A stretch of DNA of 64,000 nucleotides from positions 1-64,000 of the forward strand of contig JAQBNL010000069.1 in the NCBI GenBank assembly GCA_028288585.1, read 5' to 3'. This document shows positions 46,697 to 55,073 of the stretch, in pieces. The position numbers and the translations under genes were made by a program. The stretch comes from Chitinophagaceae bacterium (GTDB taxonomy: Bacteria; Bacteroidota; Bacteroidia; Chitinophagales; Chitinophagaceae). The notes beneath the pieces are model-generated. The model saw nothing but the letters and a program-made list of their open reading frames with translations. It did not search any database and was not told where the DNA came from. How positions within the stretch are numbered: the first letter of the stretch is position 1; every line of letters starts with the position of its first letter.

Positions 46697-48076
46697 TTAT
46701 TTGATTTCTTTTATAATAAGATATATCCCACCTCTTGCACGCAAAGTAATATTCGGCTCTACCTTTGGCACGTACCCCGCCGGCACATCAAATTCAAAAT
46801 GCCTGCACAGGCGGCTTACTACTATTTGCATAACCATTGTTGCAAAATTATTCCCTAAACAAAGTCTTGGTCCACCTCCAAAAGGAAGATAAACATATGG
46901 AGGCCTTTTTAGCAGTTGATCTGCAGTAAAATGTTCGGGATTAAAATCATCCGGTGTATCCCAGTACCCCGGATGATGATGCATACCAATGATATTAATT
47001 AAAACATTTGATGAACCGGTAATTTTTATTCCATTTATTTCATCATTAATAAGAGGCTTACGAACAATTGCCCAAATTGGCGGATAACAGCGCAATGCTT
47101 CCTGTACAACCTGTTTTGTATATACAAGTTGGGGCATATCGTCAAGAGAAGGAAATCTATCACATAAATTTTTTACCTGTTCTTCTTTTACTGATTGATT
47201 AATTTTTTTTTCTTTAGCTAAATGATACATTATCCAGCTTAATGTTTGTGCAGTTGTTTCATGCCCTGCCATAAACATTGTAGTTACTTCATCACGCAAT
47301 TGTTTACCAGACATACCATCCTTAATATCTTCGTCGTAATAATTTATAAGCATATCAAGCAGGTCTCCCTGCAAAGAGCAAGAAGATTTATTAATCTCTT
47401 TCTTTCTTCGTTCAATGATGCCATAGATAATATCATCAAAAATTTTACAGTTGTTCTTAAATTTCTTATTAGCTTTTGTTGGCCAATTCGCGGGGATCTT
47501 AATAATACTTTTCATCCATGAAGAAGCATATATAGCCAACTCTTCCAAGGCATAAACCATTGTATCCATTTCTTCGGTAAGCGCCGTGCTAAACATTGCA
47601 CGGCTAATAATAGAAATAGTTAGTTGCAGAAATTCATGTCCAATATTTATTTCAGATCCTGGTTGTATGTTTTTTAATTTGCTAATAAACAAAGTAGTTT
47701 CATCATTTATAATATCTACCATGTGCGGCAGCCTTTGCTTATGAAAAGCCGGCTGCATGATGCGGCGTTGTCGCACCCATAATTCCCCATTGCTTGTAGA
47801 CAATCCTTCACCGAGAAACATCCCTAACAATTTCGTAGCGCCGGGTTTAAAATATACTTTATGATTTTGAAGCAGAACATGCCTGATATATTCAGGATGC
47901 TGAAGAACGAAATACTTTTTACCGAAAAAATTTGTGGTTACTATCGAACCGTAATCTCTCGCAATTGTTTTTAAAAAATCTACCGGATCTTTTAAAGCCT
48001 GGCGGGTATTACCTAAGAAAAATTTTCTTTTTAATGTTTCAGGTTCCCGGTAAGATGTTGCAAAGGAACTGTTCAT
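46697..48076 (-). CDS. cytochrome P450
   Basis: A 459-residue soluble P450. The I-helix motif AGHETTAQ, K-helix EALR and heme-binding loop FGGGPRLCLG (Cys 406) are all intact. The N-terminal and C-helix sequence (LWVRQRRIMQPAFH) resembles fatty-acid- or alkane-oxidising bacterial P450s related to CYP4/CYP110 types, though the subfamily cannot be fixed by eye. No ferredoxin or reductase gene is adjacent. Convergent to the aldehyde/alkane operon, it may oxidise its product. That link is positional only. Confidence 0.93.
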   Translation of the reverse strand: MNSSFATSYREPETLKRKFFLGNTRQALKDPVDFLKTIARDYGSIVTTNFFGKKYFVLQHPEYIRHVLLQNHKVYFKPGATKLLGMFLGEGLSTSNGELWVRQRRIMQPAFHKQRLPHMVDIINDETTLFISKLKNIQPGSEINIGHEFLQLTISIISRAMFSTALTEEMDTMVYALEELAIYASSWMKSIIKIPANWPTKANKKFKNNCKIFDDIIYGIIERRKKEINKSSCSLQGDLLDMLINYYDEDIKDGMSGKQLRDEVTTMFMAGHETTAQTLSWIMYHLAKEKKINQSVKEEQVKNLCDRFPSLDDMPQLVYTKQVVQEALRCYPPIWAIVRKPLINDEINGIKITGSSNVLINIIGMHHHPGYWDTPDDFNPEHFTADQLLKRPPYVYLPFGGGPRLCLGNNFATMVMQIVVSRLCRHFEFDVPAGYVPKVEPNITLRARGGIYLIIKEIK

Positions 48077-48129
48077 AAAACAGAATTAGTCAGAAAGCTA
48101 CAACAAATAAGAAAGTGAAAGATAAAACC

Positions 48130-48900
48130 TTACTTTCTCTGTCTCATCACTTCATATAATATCATTCCTGCAGCAACTGAAACATTCAATGACTCAAAAT
48201 CATTTTTCATAGGGATGCTGAATTGTTCATCAGCAATTTTCATTAACGCAGGAAAAATGCCTTTGTCTTCACTGCCCATAATAATTGCACAGGGTTCACT
48301 GAAGTCCAGATCATAGATATTTTTCTTTGCTGTCATTTCGCTTGCAAGAACTTTGATGCCATTAAGATGCAATTCATCTACCGCTTTCATTAAACTGGTA
48401 ACCCTGCAAACAGCAATGCTTTCTAGAGCTCCGGCAGAAGTTGCGATAGCATCATCATTTAAAGCGCCTATGCCTTTATCAGGAATAATAATGGCATGAA
48501 CTCCGCAGCTGTAAGCAGTCCTGGCAAGAGCGCCTATATTTCTTATATCCGTAATTCCATCTAATATTAAAAAAAGAGGTACTTCACCGCCTTCTACTAC
48601 AAATGAAATTACCTGCTGAAGATCCTGGTATTTTATTTTACCTTTTAATGCCACACAACCTTCATGGCCATCTATATTGAAGCTGTTTATTTTTTCTATA
48701 GGTACTTTATTAATGGGCACTTCGTATTGCTCAGCAATTCTTTTTATTTCATCCGCCTGTTTGCCATAAACAGTATTGGCTAAATAAATTCTTTCAATTT
48801 GCTCACCCGCATTGAGTGCATCAATTACTTTTTTTTGACCAATGATCAATGAACTTTTCTTAGGACGATGCTGCTGTGTTGTTGGTCTGAAATTTCTCAC
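48130..48900 (-). CDS. rlmB: 23S rRNA (guanosine-2251-2'-O)-methyltransferase RlmB
   Basis: A 256-residue SPOUT methyltransferase with an N-terminal substrate-binding domain (IIGQKKVIDALNAGEQIERIYLA) and the TrmH-like catalytic part: DIRNIGALARTAYSCG, AIIMGSEDKGIFPAL and SLNVSVAAGMILYEVMRQRK. It methylates G2251 of 23S rRNA. The start codon is GTG. It lies 59 bp after the metK stop on the same strand, with the metK terminator between. Confidence 0.92.
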   Translation of the reverse strand: MRNFRPTTQQHRPKKSSLIIGQKKVIDALNAGEQIERIYLANTVYGKQADEIKRIAEQYEVPINKVPIEKINSFNIDGHEGCVALKGKIKYQDLQQVISFVVEGGEVPLFLILDGITDIRNIGALARTAYSCGVHAIIIPDKGIGALNDDAIATSAGALESIAVCRVTSLMKAVDELHLNGIKVLASEMTAKKNIYDLDFSEPCAIIMGSEDKGIFPALMKIADEQFSIPMKNDFESLNVSVAAGMILYEVMRQRK

Positions 48901-48922
48901 AATTCAAAATTACTTTTAATAC

Positions 48923-48955
48923 AATTAAAAAACCCTCTCGGCTGAGAGGGTTTAA
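48923..48955 (-). terminator. Rho-independent terminator of metK
   Basis: On the minus strand, AAACCCTCTCAGCCGAGAGGGTTTTTT forms an almost perfect stem followed by a T run, within 10 bp of the metK stop codon. Confidence 0.92.
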
Positions 48956-48959
48956 ATTT

Positions 48960-50216
48960 TTATTTTATTCCGAATGCCTGCTTCACTTTATTTACATGGT
49001 CTAATTTTTCCCATGTAAATAATTCTACTTTAACCTTTTTCTCTTTGCCATCCGGAGTTCTGAAAGTTTTAGTTACCATTTCATTTTTACGGCCCATGTG
49101 TCCATATGCTGCGGTTTCACTATAAATAGGATTGCGCAATTTTAACCGCTGTTCAATAAAATAAGGGCGCATATCAAAAACGCCTTTTACCTTTTCTGCT
49201 ATTTCTCCATCACTCAATTTTACTTTTGAAGTTCCGTAAGTGTTTACATTAATACTGGTAGGCTGGGCAACACCAATAGCATAAGAAACCTGTACCAATA
49301 TTTCCTCACAAACTCCTGCCGCAACCAGGTTCTTGGCAATGTGCCGTGTTGCATAGGCAGCACTTCTGTCAACTTTGCTGGGATCTTTCCCACTGAATGC
49401 TCCGCCGCCATGAGCTCCTTTGCCTCCATACGTGTCAACAATAATTTTTCTGCCTGTTAATCCTGTATCTCCGTGCGGACCACCAATAACAAATTTTCCT
49501 GTAGGATTAATGTGATATTTTATTTTGTTGTCGAACAGGTGTCCGTATTTTTTATACTTCGCTTTTACTCTTGGTATTAATATCTTTTTAATATCGTCAG
49601 CAATTTTCTTTTGCATTTTCACTTCATCTTTATCAAAATCATCATGCTGGGTGGAAACGACTATAGCATCAATTCTTATGGGTTTATTGTTGTCATCATA
49701 TTCCAAGGTAACCTGGCTTTTTGCATCAGGGCGCAGGTATTTAATTTGTTTATTTTCTCTTCTTATTACTGCCAGTTCTTTTAATAAGTTGTTGGCAATA
49801 TCCAAAGGCAATGGCATATAATCTTCGGTTTCATTGCTTGCATAACCAAACATCATTCCCTGGTCACCGGCACCTTGCTCTTCTTTGCTTTTCCTGTCTA
49901 CACCCTGGTTAATATCAGAAGACTGCTCATGAATGGCCGAGAAAACGCCGCATGAGTTTGCCTCGAACATATATTCGCTTTTTGTATAGCCGATCTTACG
50001 AATAACATCCCGGGCAATTGTTTGAACATCTAAATACGCTTTTGATCTAACCTCGCCGGCTAATACAACCTGCCCTGTAGTTACCAATGTTTCGCAGGCA
50101 ACTTTACTTTGAGGATCGAAAGCCAAAAAATTATCAATTAGTGCGTCACTGATCTGGTCAGCAACTTTATCTGGGTGTCCTTCACTTACTGATTCGGATG
50201 TAAATAAATAAGGCAT
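48960..50216 (-). CDS. metK: S-adenosylmethionine synthase
   Basis: A 418-residue MetK starting at [17 protein letters not shown] (24 bp inside the ORF), which gives the usual N-terminus. Signature motifs [12 protein letters not shown] and [16 protein letters not shown] are present. It makes SAM from methionine and ATP. SAM is the cofactor for the TrmH, RlmB and BtaA-like proteins elsewhere in this window. The upstream gap to the DUF4270 gene is only 67 bp and shows no SAM riboswitch. Confidence 0.97.
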   Translation of the reverse strand: MPYLFTSESVSEGHPDKVADQISDALIDNFLAFDPQSKVACETLVTTGQVVLAGEVRSKAYLDVQTIARDVIRKIGYTKSEYMFEANSCGVFSAIHEQSSDINQGVDRKSKEEQGAGDQGMMFGYASNETEDYMPLPLDIANNLLKELAVIRRENKQIKYLRPDAKSQVTLEYDDNNKPIRIDAIVVSTQHDDFDKDEVKMQKKIADDIKKILIPRVKAKYKKYGHLFDNKIKYHINPTGKFVIGGPHGDTGLTGRKIIVDTYGGKGAHGGGAFSGKDPSKVDRSAAYATRHIAKNLVAAGVCEEILVQVSYAIGVAQPTSINVNTYGTSKVKLSDGEIAEKVKGVFDMRPYFIEQRLKLRNPIYSETAAYGHMGRKNEMVTKTFRTPDGKEKKVKVELFTWEKLDHVNKVKQAFGIK

Positions 50217-50283
50217 GTAGTTTTTTATTTTGAGGTGCAAAATTATGCCTTAACAGTAAAGGAACAAAATGCATTTATAAAAA

Positions 50284-51726
50284 TTAAAGCTTTGAATAGA
50301 TGATGCGCAACCTGATCCTGTTAACTGCAGTGCTGCTACTATTTCCTCCAGCCAGTTTTACACGTCCCTGGGCTACATTATTTAATGAGAATAACAGGGG
50401 CTGAATCGGGAAATTACATTCATCCACATAACCGATAGGTGTTGTAACATAAGTTGGAGCACTTAATCTTAACGTAGGAAAGGCTCTTTGCTTAGTAATA
50501 ACTTTTTGTACATACCTTGAAATATTAAAGGTATACCGGGCTACGCTATTACCTGAAGCATCCTGCACTGTAGTTTTAAACCCGCCATAGGTTAAAATAT
50601 CAGGCTGCCCTGTAGCGGTACTAAAATCACAGGAAACAGGATGATAATAACCGTTTGCGGAATCTTTAAATTCAATAAAAAGAAAAGGTGGCGGTGTTAA
50701 ATAATTATCTACTGTAGAGGTAGAATAAACCTGTTCCATTATTAACTCTGCCCTGTGAATTATGCGGTTTGATAATCCCGTGAGGCCTGGAATTTTAAGT
50801 TGGGCAAACGAACCCGGTGTGGTTTGAACGTAAATAAAATTATCACCCGCCGGATTTGAATTTGTATTTGAAAAATTATTTATTTGGGCGCCGCTCCGGT
50901 TTCTTATAATACTGTTTGCACTGTGGTCACCGGGGTACAAACCAAAATTTACAACAATAGAAGTATCAGGCAGGCTGGTTCTTTTATATGTGTAATAAAT
51001 AGCCAGCTTTGTATTTGCATCAGTAAGGCCGTAATAGGTTAATGCATTACCTGAATTATCCGGCACGATTGCAAACCCCTTTAAAAAATCTTTAAAGAGT
51101 GAATCCGTTTGCATAGTATCCCTGGCCAATAACGATTGACCGAAGGAATTACTCAGTTTTATACGCAGCTGGTTGTTTGTTGTGTCTCTAAACGTCTTAA
51201 TTGAATCTGATAATCTTGCGGGAGTATAAGTAGCAGAACCTAATACGGCTGCATTATATGGATAAGTTGAACAGCTGCTTGAATCAGGATTGAATGTGCC
51301 TGTGATTTCATGCACTTCAACTCTTTGTGGTATTGTAGAATCTCCCCAAACTCTCCTGTAACTTAATACCAAAACAATAGAGTCCAAAGTCCTGTCAGCC
51401 GGTTTGGCTTCAAAAGCAAAAGGAATTGTTTGTGGTTTTAATTCTGTATAAATTACAGCTTTGGTGGTGCCAAATAACGGGTCGTTGCTGATGTATCCGA
51501 GCGCATGCTCATCTGTTGCATAAATAACCGCACATTCTTTACCAAAAGGGATAGAATCAAAATTATTAGCTACAACATTCAATATGGTATCAAAAGTATT
51601 TACATTATCAACTGCAGGAATAAGCCCGCCACCTAAAGTAGTAGTATCAATTTTGGTACAATGCCAGCTTAAAAGAGAGAAAAATATAAGACCCGTAAAA
51701 GCTAAAGGGAGTTTAGTTCTAATCAT
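50284..51726 (-). CDS. DUF4270 outer-membrane lipoprotein
   Basis: A 480-residue protein of the DUF4270 family with a lipoprotein signal (lipobox LLSWHC). Recognisable parts are GLIPAVDNVNTFDTI near the N-terminus, then several beta-rich repeats and a C-terminal VKLAGGNSSSTAVNRIRLRIIYSKL. It is a surface- or periplasm-facing lipoprotein of unknown function, typical of Bacteroidota. It is downstream of the GT5-domain gene with a 29-bp gap, so the two may be cotranscribed. Confidence 0.87.
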   Translation of the reverse strand: MIRTKLPLAFTGLIFFSLLSWHCTKIDTTTLGGGLIPAVDNVNTFDTILNVVANNFDSIPFGKECAVIYATDEHALGYISNDPLFGTTKAVIYTELKPQTIPFAFEAKPADRTLDSIVLVLSYRRVWGDSTIPQRVEVHEITGTFNPDSSSCSTYPYNAAVLGSATYTPARLSDSIKTFRDTTNNQLRIKLSNSFGQSLLARDTMQTDSLFKDFLKGFAIVPDNSGNALTYYGLTDANTKLAIYYTYKRTSLPDTSIVVNFGLYPGDHSANSIIRNRSGAQINNFSNTNSNPAGDNFIYVQTTPGSFAQLKIPGLTGLSNRIIHRAELIMEQVYSTSTVDNYLTPPPFLFIEFKDSANGYYHPVSCDFSTATGQPDILTYGGFKTTVQDASGNSVARYTFNISRYVQKVITKQRAFPTLRLSAPTYVTTPIGYVDECNFPIQPLLFSLNNVAQGRVKLAGGNSSSTAVNRIRLRIIYSKL

Positions 51727-51755
51727 AGTAAAAATAATTTGATAGGGTAGTTTTT

Positions 51756-52571
51756 TTATTTGGCGGCAAGGTCGGCATACAATTGTAAATAGTCTGTTAA
51801 ATCTGACTCCGCATTAAATGGCAGTACCTTCTTACCTTTTACTTTGGCAAATTCCTCGGCCAATTTTTTATCAACCTTTTCTGCGCCAAATGTTATTGCA
51901 TCAGCATACGTTGCGCCCCCTCTAAACATCGCAGTATTGGAACCTTCATTATAAATTTCAATGTCACAATCCTTAACATTCGCATTTATTGTTGCCAGTT
52001 TTGCAAACTCTTTACCCATTTTTTCTTTGTAAGTATTTTGCCCGATTGTATATATCACTTTACAATTACTAAATACCGGCTCCTTCTTATAGGCACATTT
52101 TATATACATTGGTATAAGCCCCGTCATCCATCCGCTACAATGAATGATATCAGGAGGCCAGCCAAATTTCTTTACTGTTTCAAGCGCTCCCTTGCAGAAT
52201 AAAACCGTTCTTAAAGCATTATCGTCAAACCATTTTTCATTTTCATCATGAAACAATGTTTTACGTTTAAAATAATCTTCATTATCTAAAAAATATATCT
52301 GCAGGCGTGCATTGGGCAGTGAAGCCACTTTTATAACCAATGGATAATCGTCTCCATCAATGGATACATTAATGCCTGATAACCTCACTACTTCATGTAA
52401 ACGGTGGCGCCTTTCATTTATCATCCCAAAACGCGGCATAATACACCTTACTTCCATCCCTGTATCATTCGACTTTATCGCCAGCTTATTTACAATCTCC
52501 GCAAACTCTGTCATCTCTAAATACGGTGACATCTCGTTGGCAATAAATAAAATTCTTTTCTTTGTTGACAT
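51756..52571 (-). CDS. single-domain starch/glycogen-synthase-like (GT5) protein
   Basis: A 271-residue protein holding only the N-terminal GT5 domain of glycogen synthase: KKRILFIANEMSPYLEMTEFAEIV, MEVRCIMPRFG, then PDIIHCSGWMTGLIPMYIK. The C-terminal GT-B domain with the nucleotide-binding site is absent. This short form is a recurring gene beside panC in Bacteroidota, so it is a separate family rather than a broken glgA. Its catalytic ability is uncertain. It diverges from panC. Confidence 0.82.
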   Translation of the reverse strand: MSTKKRILFIANEMSPYLEMTEFAEIVNKLAIKSNDTGMEVRCIMPRFGMINERRHRLHEVVRLSGINVSIDGDDYPLVIKVASLPNARLQIYFLDNEDYFKRKTLFHDENEKWFDDNALRTVLFCKGALETVKKFGWPPDIIHCSGWMTGLIPMYIKCAYKKEPVFSNCKVIYTIGQNTYKEKMGKEFAKLATINANVKDCDIEIYNEGSNTAMFRGGATYADAITFGAEKVDKKLAEEFAKVKGKKVLPFNAESDLTDYLQLYADLAAK

Positions 52572-52678
52572 AGCGAAGGTTAAATTGCAATAAGGGTTTT
52601 AAAAGAGCGGCGAAGTTACAATAATTTTTCTTTAAATAGCGTAGTCTTATCTATGTTTATACGTACTTATAAGTTAAA

Positions 52679-53527
52679 ATGATAATATTAAAACATGCTG
52701 ACGATATTGGTATTCAGCTAAAAAAAATCAAAGCTGCAACCTCATCCATCGGGTTTGTGCCTACTATGGGAGCTTTGCATAAGGGGCATATTTCCTTACT
52801 GCAAAAAAGTAAGGAGGTATGTGAAATAACTATATGCAGTATTTTTATAAATCCCACACAATTTAATAATGCAGATGACTTTAAAAAATATCCTGTTACA
52901 CTTGAGCAGGATATTTATGCGTTAGAAAAAAATGGTTGTGATATTTTATTTCTGCCGGATGTAAATGAAATATATCCCGGCGAAACTATTTCTAAAAATC
53001 ATTTTAATCTTGGCTACCTCGAAACCATCCTGGAAGGAAAATACAGGCCCGGGCACTTCCAGGGCGTTTGCCAGGTGGTAAGCCGTCTGCTTAAAATTGT
53101 TGCACCTACTCATTTATTTATTGGCCAAAAAGATTACCAGCAATGCATGGTAATAAAAAGATTAATAGAATTGGAGGGTTTAAATATTGAACTTATTATC
53201 TGCCCCACCCTGCGGGAAGAAAACGGGCTTGCCATGAGCAGCCGCAATTTGAGACTGGATGAACAACAAAGAGAAGAGGCTGCTGAAATTTATAAAACCT
53301 TACTTGGCATGCAACAAAAAATAAAACCCGGCTCTTTACATCACTTAAAAAAAGAGGCAACAGAATATTTAATAAAGAAAAATTTTAACCCGGATTATAT
53401 AGAAATTGCTGAAGCCGGTAATTTAAACCCTGTAAATGAATGGGATGGAACTGCGCATCTGGTAGCGCTGGCGGCCGCTTTTATTGGTGATGTAAGATTA
53501 ATAGATAATATCTTACTAAAACATTAA
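52679..53527 (+). CDS. panC: pantothenate synthetase
   Basis: A 282-residue enzyme with the ATP-binding PTMGALHKGH motif and KDYQQCMVIKRLI, plus MSSRNLRLD. It joins pantoate and beta-alanine with ATP to make pantothenate, the CoA precursor. panB is also in this window (58240), while panD is not, although it often follows panC in this phylum. Confidence 0.96.
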   Translation: MIILKHADDIGIQLKKIKAATSSIGFVPTMGALHKGHISLLQKSKEVCEITICSIFINPTQFNNADDFKKYPVTLEQDIYALEKNGCDILFLPDVNEIYPGETISKNHFNLGYLETILEGKYRPGHFQGVCQVVSRLLKIVAPTHLFIGQKDYQQCMVIKRLIELEGLNIELIICPTLREENGLAMSSRNLRLDEQQREEAAEIYKTLLGMQQKIKPGSLHHLKKEATEYLIKKNFNPDYIEIAEAGNLNPVNEWDGTAHLVALAAAFIGDVRLIDNILLKH

Positions 53528-53556
53528 GCTGTTTCTATTCGTAACTTGTAGGCGAT

Positions 53557-54582
53557 ATGAAAAAAAGGCTTTTATCTATTTTAAAATATATTTTTTTCCT
53601 GGGCCTGGGATTTTTTTTAGTGTGGTGGCAGTTTGATAAAATGACTGCTCTGCAAAAAGCACAGTTTGGGGAATCCCTGCGCTATGCTAACTACTGGCTT
53701 CTTATTCCTATAATAATTTTAGCACTCTTAAGCCATTTAAGCCGTGCTGTGCGCTGGAAGATATTAATTGAACCCATGGGCTATAATCCTTCCACAGCAA
53801 AAACATTTTATTCTATAATGTCAGGATACCTGCTGAACACATTTGTACCACGGGCCGGGGAAATTTTAAAATGCAGCCTGTTAAGCCGCTATGAAAAAAT
53901 TCCAATGAATAAGCTCATAGGAACTATACTGGTTGAAAGAACATTCGACCTTGCCTGTTATTTAATTTTTATCATCATAACTATATTGATACAGATAAAC
54001 TATGTAGGCTCGTTTGTTAAGAAAAAATTTTCTCAAATGGCGGCCGGCAATCAAGGGTTATCTATCTGGATAAAATTGCTGGTTGCAGCCATTATCATTT
54101 TTTTAGTTATAGTTTTTTTAAAATGGCTCTTTAAAAAATTTGCGCATCACAGGCATATCATAAATTTAAGAGGTTTTCACATCGGCCTTAAAGAAGGCTT
54201 TAATGCTATAGCACGGTTAAAAAACAGGGGCTGGTTTATTTTTCATACTATTTTTATCTGGTCGATGTATTTGCTGGAGATATATATAGGATTTTTTGCA
54301 CTGTCTGCAACATCACATTTGGGAATAGTTGAAGCGTGCAGTGTACTTAGCCTTGCAACACTTGGGATGATAGTTTCTCCCGGCGGAATAGGGGCGTTTC
54401 CATTAGCAGTTCAGGAAGTACTTTTGATTTATAATGTAGACAATGTTTCCTTCGGATGGATAATATGGGGCGTTTCCACAGCCATTGTTATTGTGGTTGG
54501 CCTGATAAGTTTTGGATTATTGATGTATAAAAGCAAAAAGTTGAATGAAACAAAGCAAACAAATATTACAGAAGCTGTTTAA
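53557..54582 (+). CDS. lysylphosphatidylglycerol-synthase-type flippase-like membrane protein
   Basis: A 341-residue integral membrane protein of the LPG_synthase_TM (UPF0104) family with about eight segments. The conserved SHLSRAVRWKILIEPMGYN, VPRAGEILKCSLLSRYEKIP and VSPGGIGAFPLAVQEV motifs are present. The family members move or modify lipids, and no synthase domain is attached here. It starts 29 bp after panC, and its end overlaps rfaE2 by 38 bp. Confidence 0.87.
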   Translation: MKKRLLSILKYIFFLGLGFFLVWWQFDKMTALQKAQFGESLRYANYWLLIPIIILALLSHLSRAVRWKILIEPMGYNPSTAKTFYSIMSGYLLNTFVPRAGEILKCSLLSRYEKIPMNKLIGTILVERTFDLACYLIFIIITILIQINYVGSFVKKKFSQMAAGNQGLSIWIKLLVAAIIIFLVIVFLKWLFKKFAHHRHIINLRGFHIGLKEGFNAIARLKNRGWFIFHTIFIWSMYLLEIYIGFFALSATSHLGIVEACSVLSLATLGMIVSPGGIGAFPLAVQEVLLIYNVDNVSFGWIIWGVSTAIVIVVGLISFGLLMYKSKKLNETKQTNITEAV

Positions 54583-55033
54583 TGCTGAAGAATTAAAGCT
54601 TCAGCTTAAAAGATGGGACTTACTGGGAAAGAAAATAGTTTTTACCAATGGCGTTTTTGATATTTTGCACCATGGGCATATTCAAATATTATCTGAAGCC
54701 GCCACTTATGCGGATGTTTTAATTGTTGGAGTAAATTCTGATGCATCAGTAAAAAGATTAAAAGGCAACAGCAGGCCAATTAATGGAGAAGCATCCAGGG
54801 CATTCATATTATCAGCTTTATTAATGGTAGATGCGGTGATAATTTTTGAAGAAGATACACCGCTTGAACTGATAAAACTTATTAAGCCGGATGTTTTAGT
54901 TAAAGGTGGCGATTATACCCTGGATACTATTGTTGGTGCAAAGGAAGTAATTGCTAATGGCGGTGAAGTAAAAATAATTCCTTTAGAAGAAGGGTTTTCA
55001 ACAACAGCAATCATTAAAAAAATTAAAAATTAA
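54545..55033 (+). CDS. rfaE2: D-glycero-beta-D-manno-heptose 1-phosphate adenylyltransferase
   Basis: A 162-residue nucleotidyltransferase covering the C-terminal domain of HldE. The nucleotide-binding motif FTNGVFDILHHGHI and the ISSTAI-like FSTTAI end are present. It makes ADP-heptose for the LPS core. The kinase domain must be encoded elsewhere. It overlaps the end of the flippase-like gene, consistent with an envelope-related transcript. Confidence 0.92.
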   Translation: MKQSKQILQKLFNAEELKLQLKRWDLLGKKIVFTNGVFDILHHGHIQILSEAATYADVLIVGVNSDASVKRLKGNSRPINGEASRAFILSALLMVDAVIIFEEDTPLELIKLIKPDVLVKGGDYTLDTIVGAKEVIANGGEVKIIPLEEGFSTTAIIKKIKN

Positions 55034-55073
55034 ATTCCTTCATAAGTGGAGAAGAATTAAGGATGAGGTAATA

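Noticed and set aside
50217-50283. SAM riboswitch before metK
   Set aside because: The gap is only 67 bp and shows no paired elements or SAM-II-like core.
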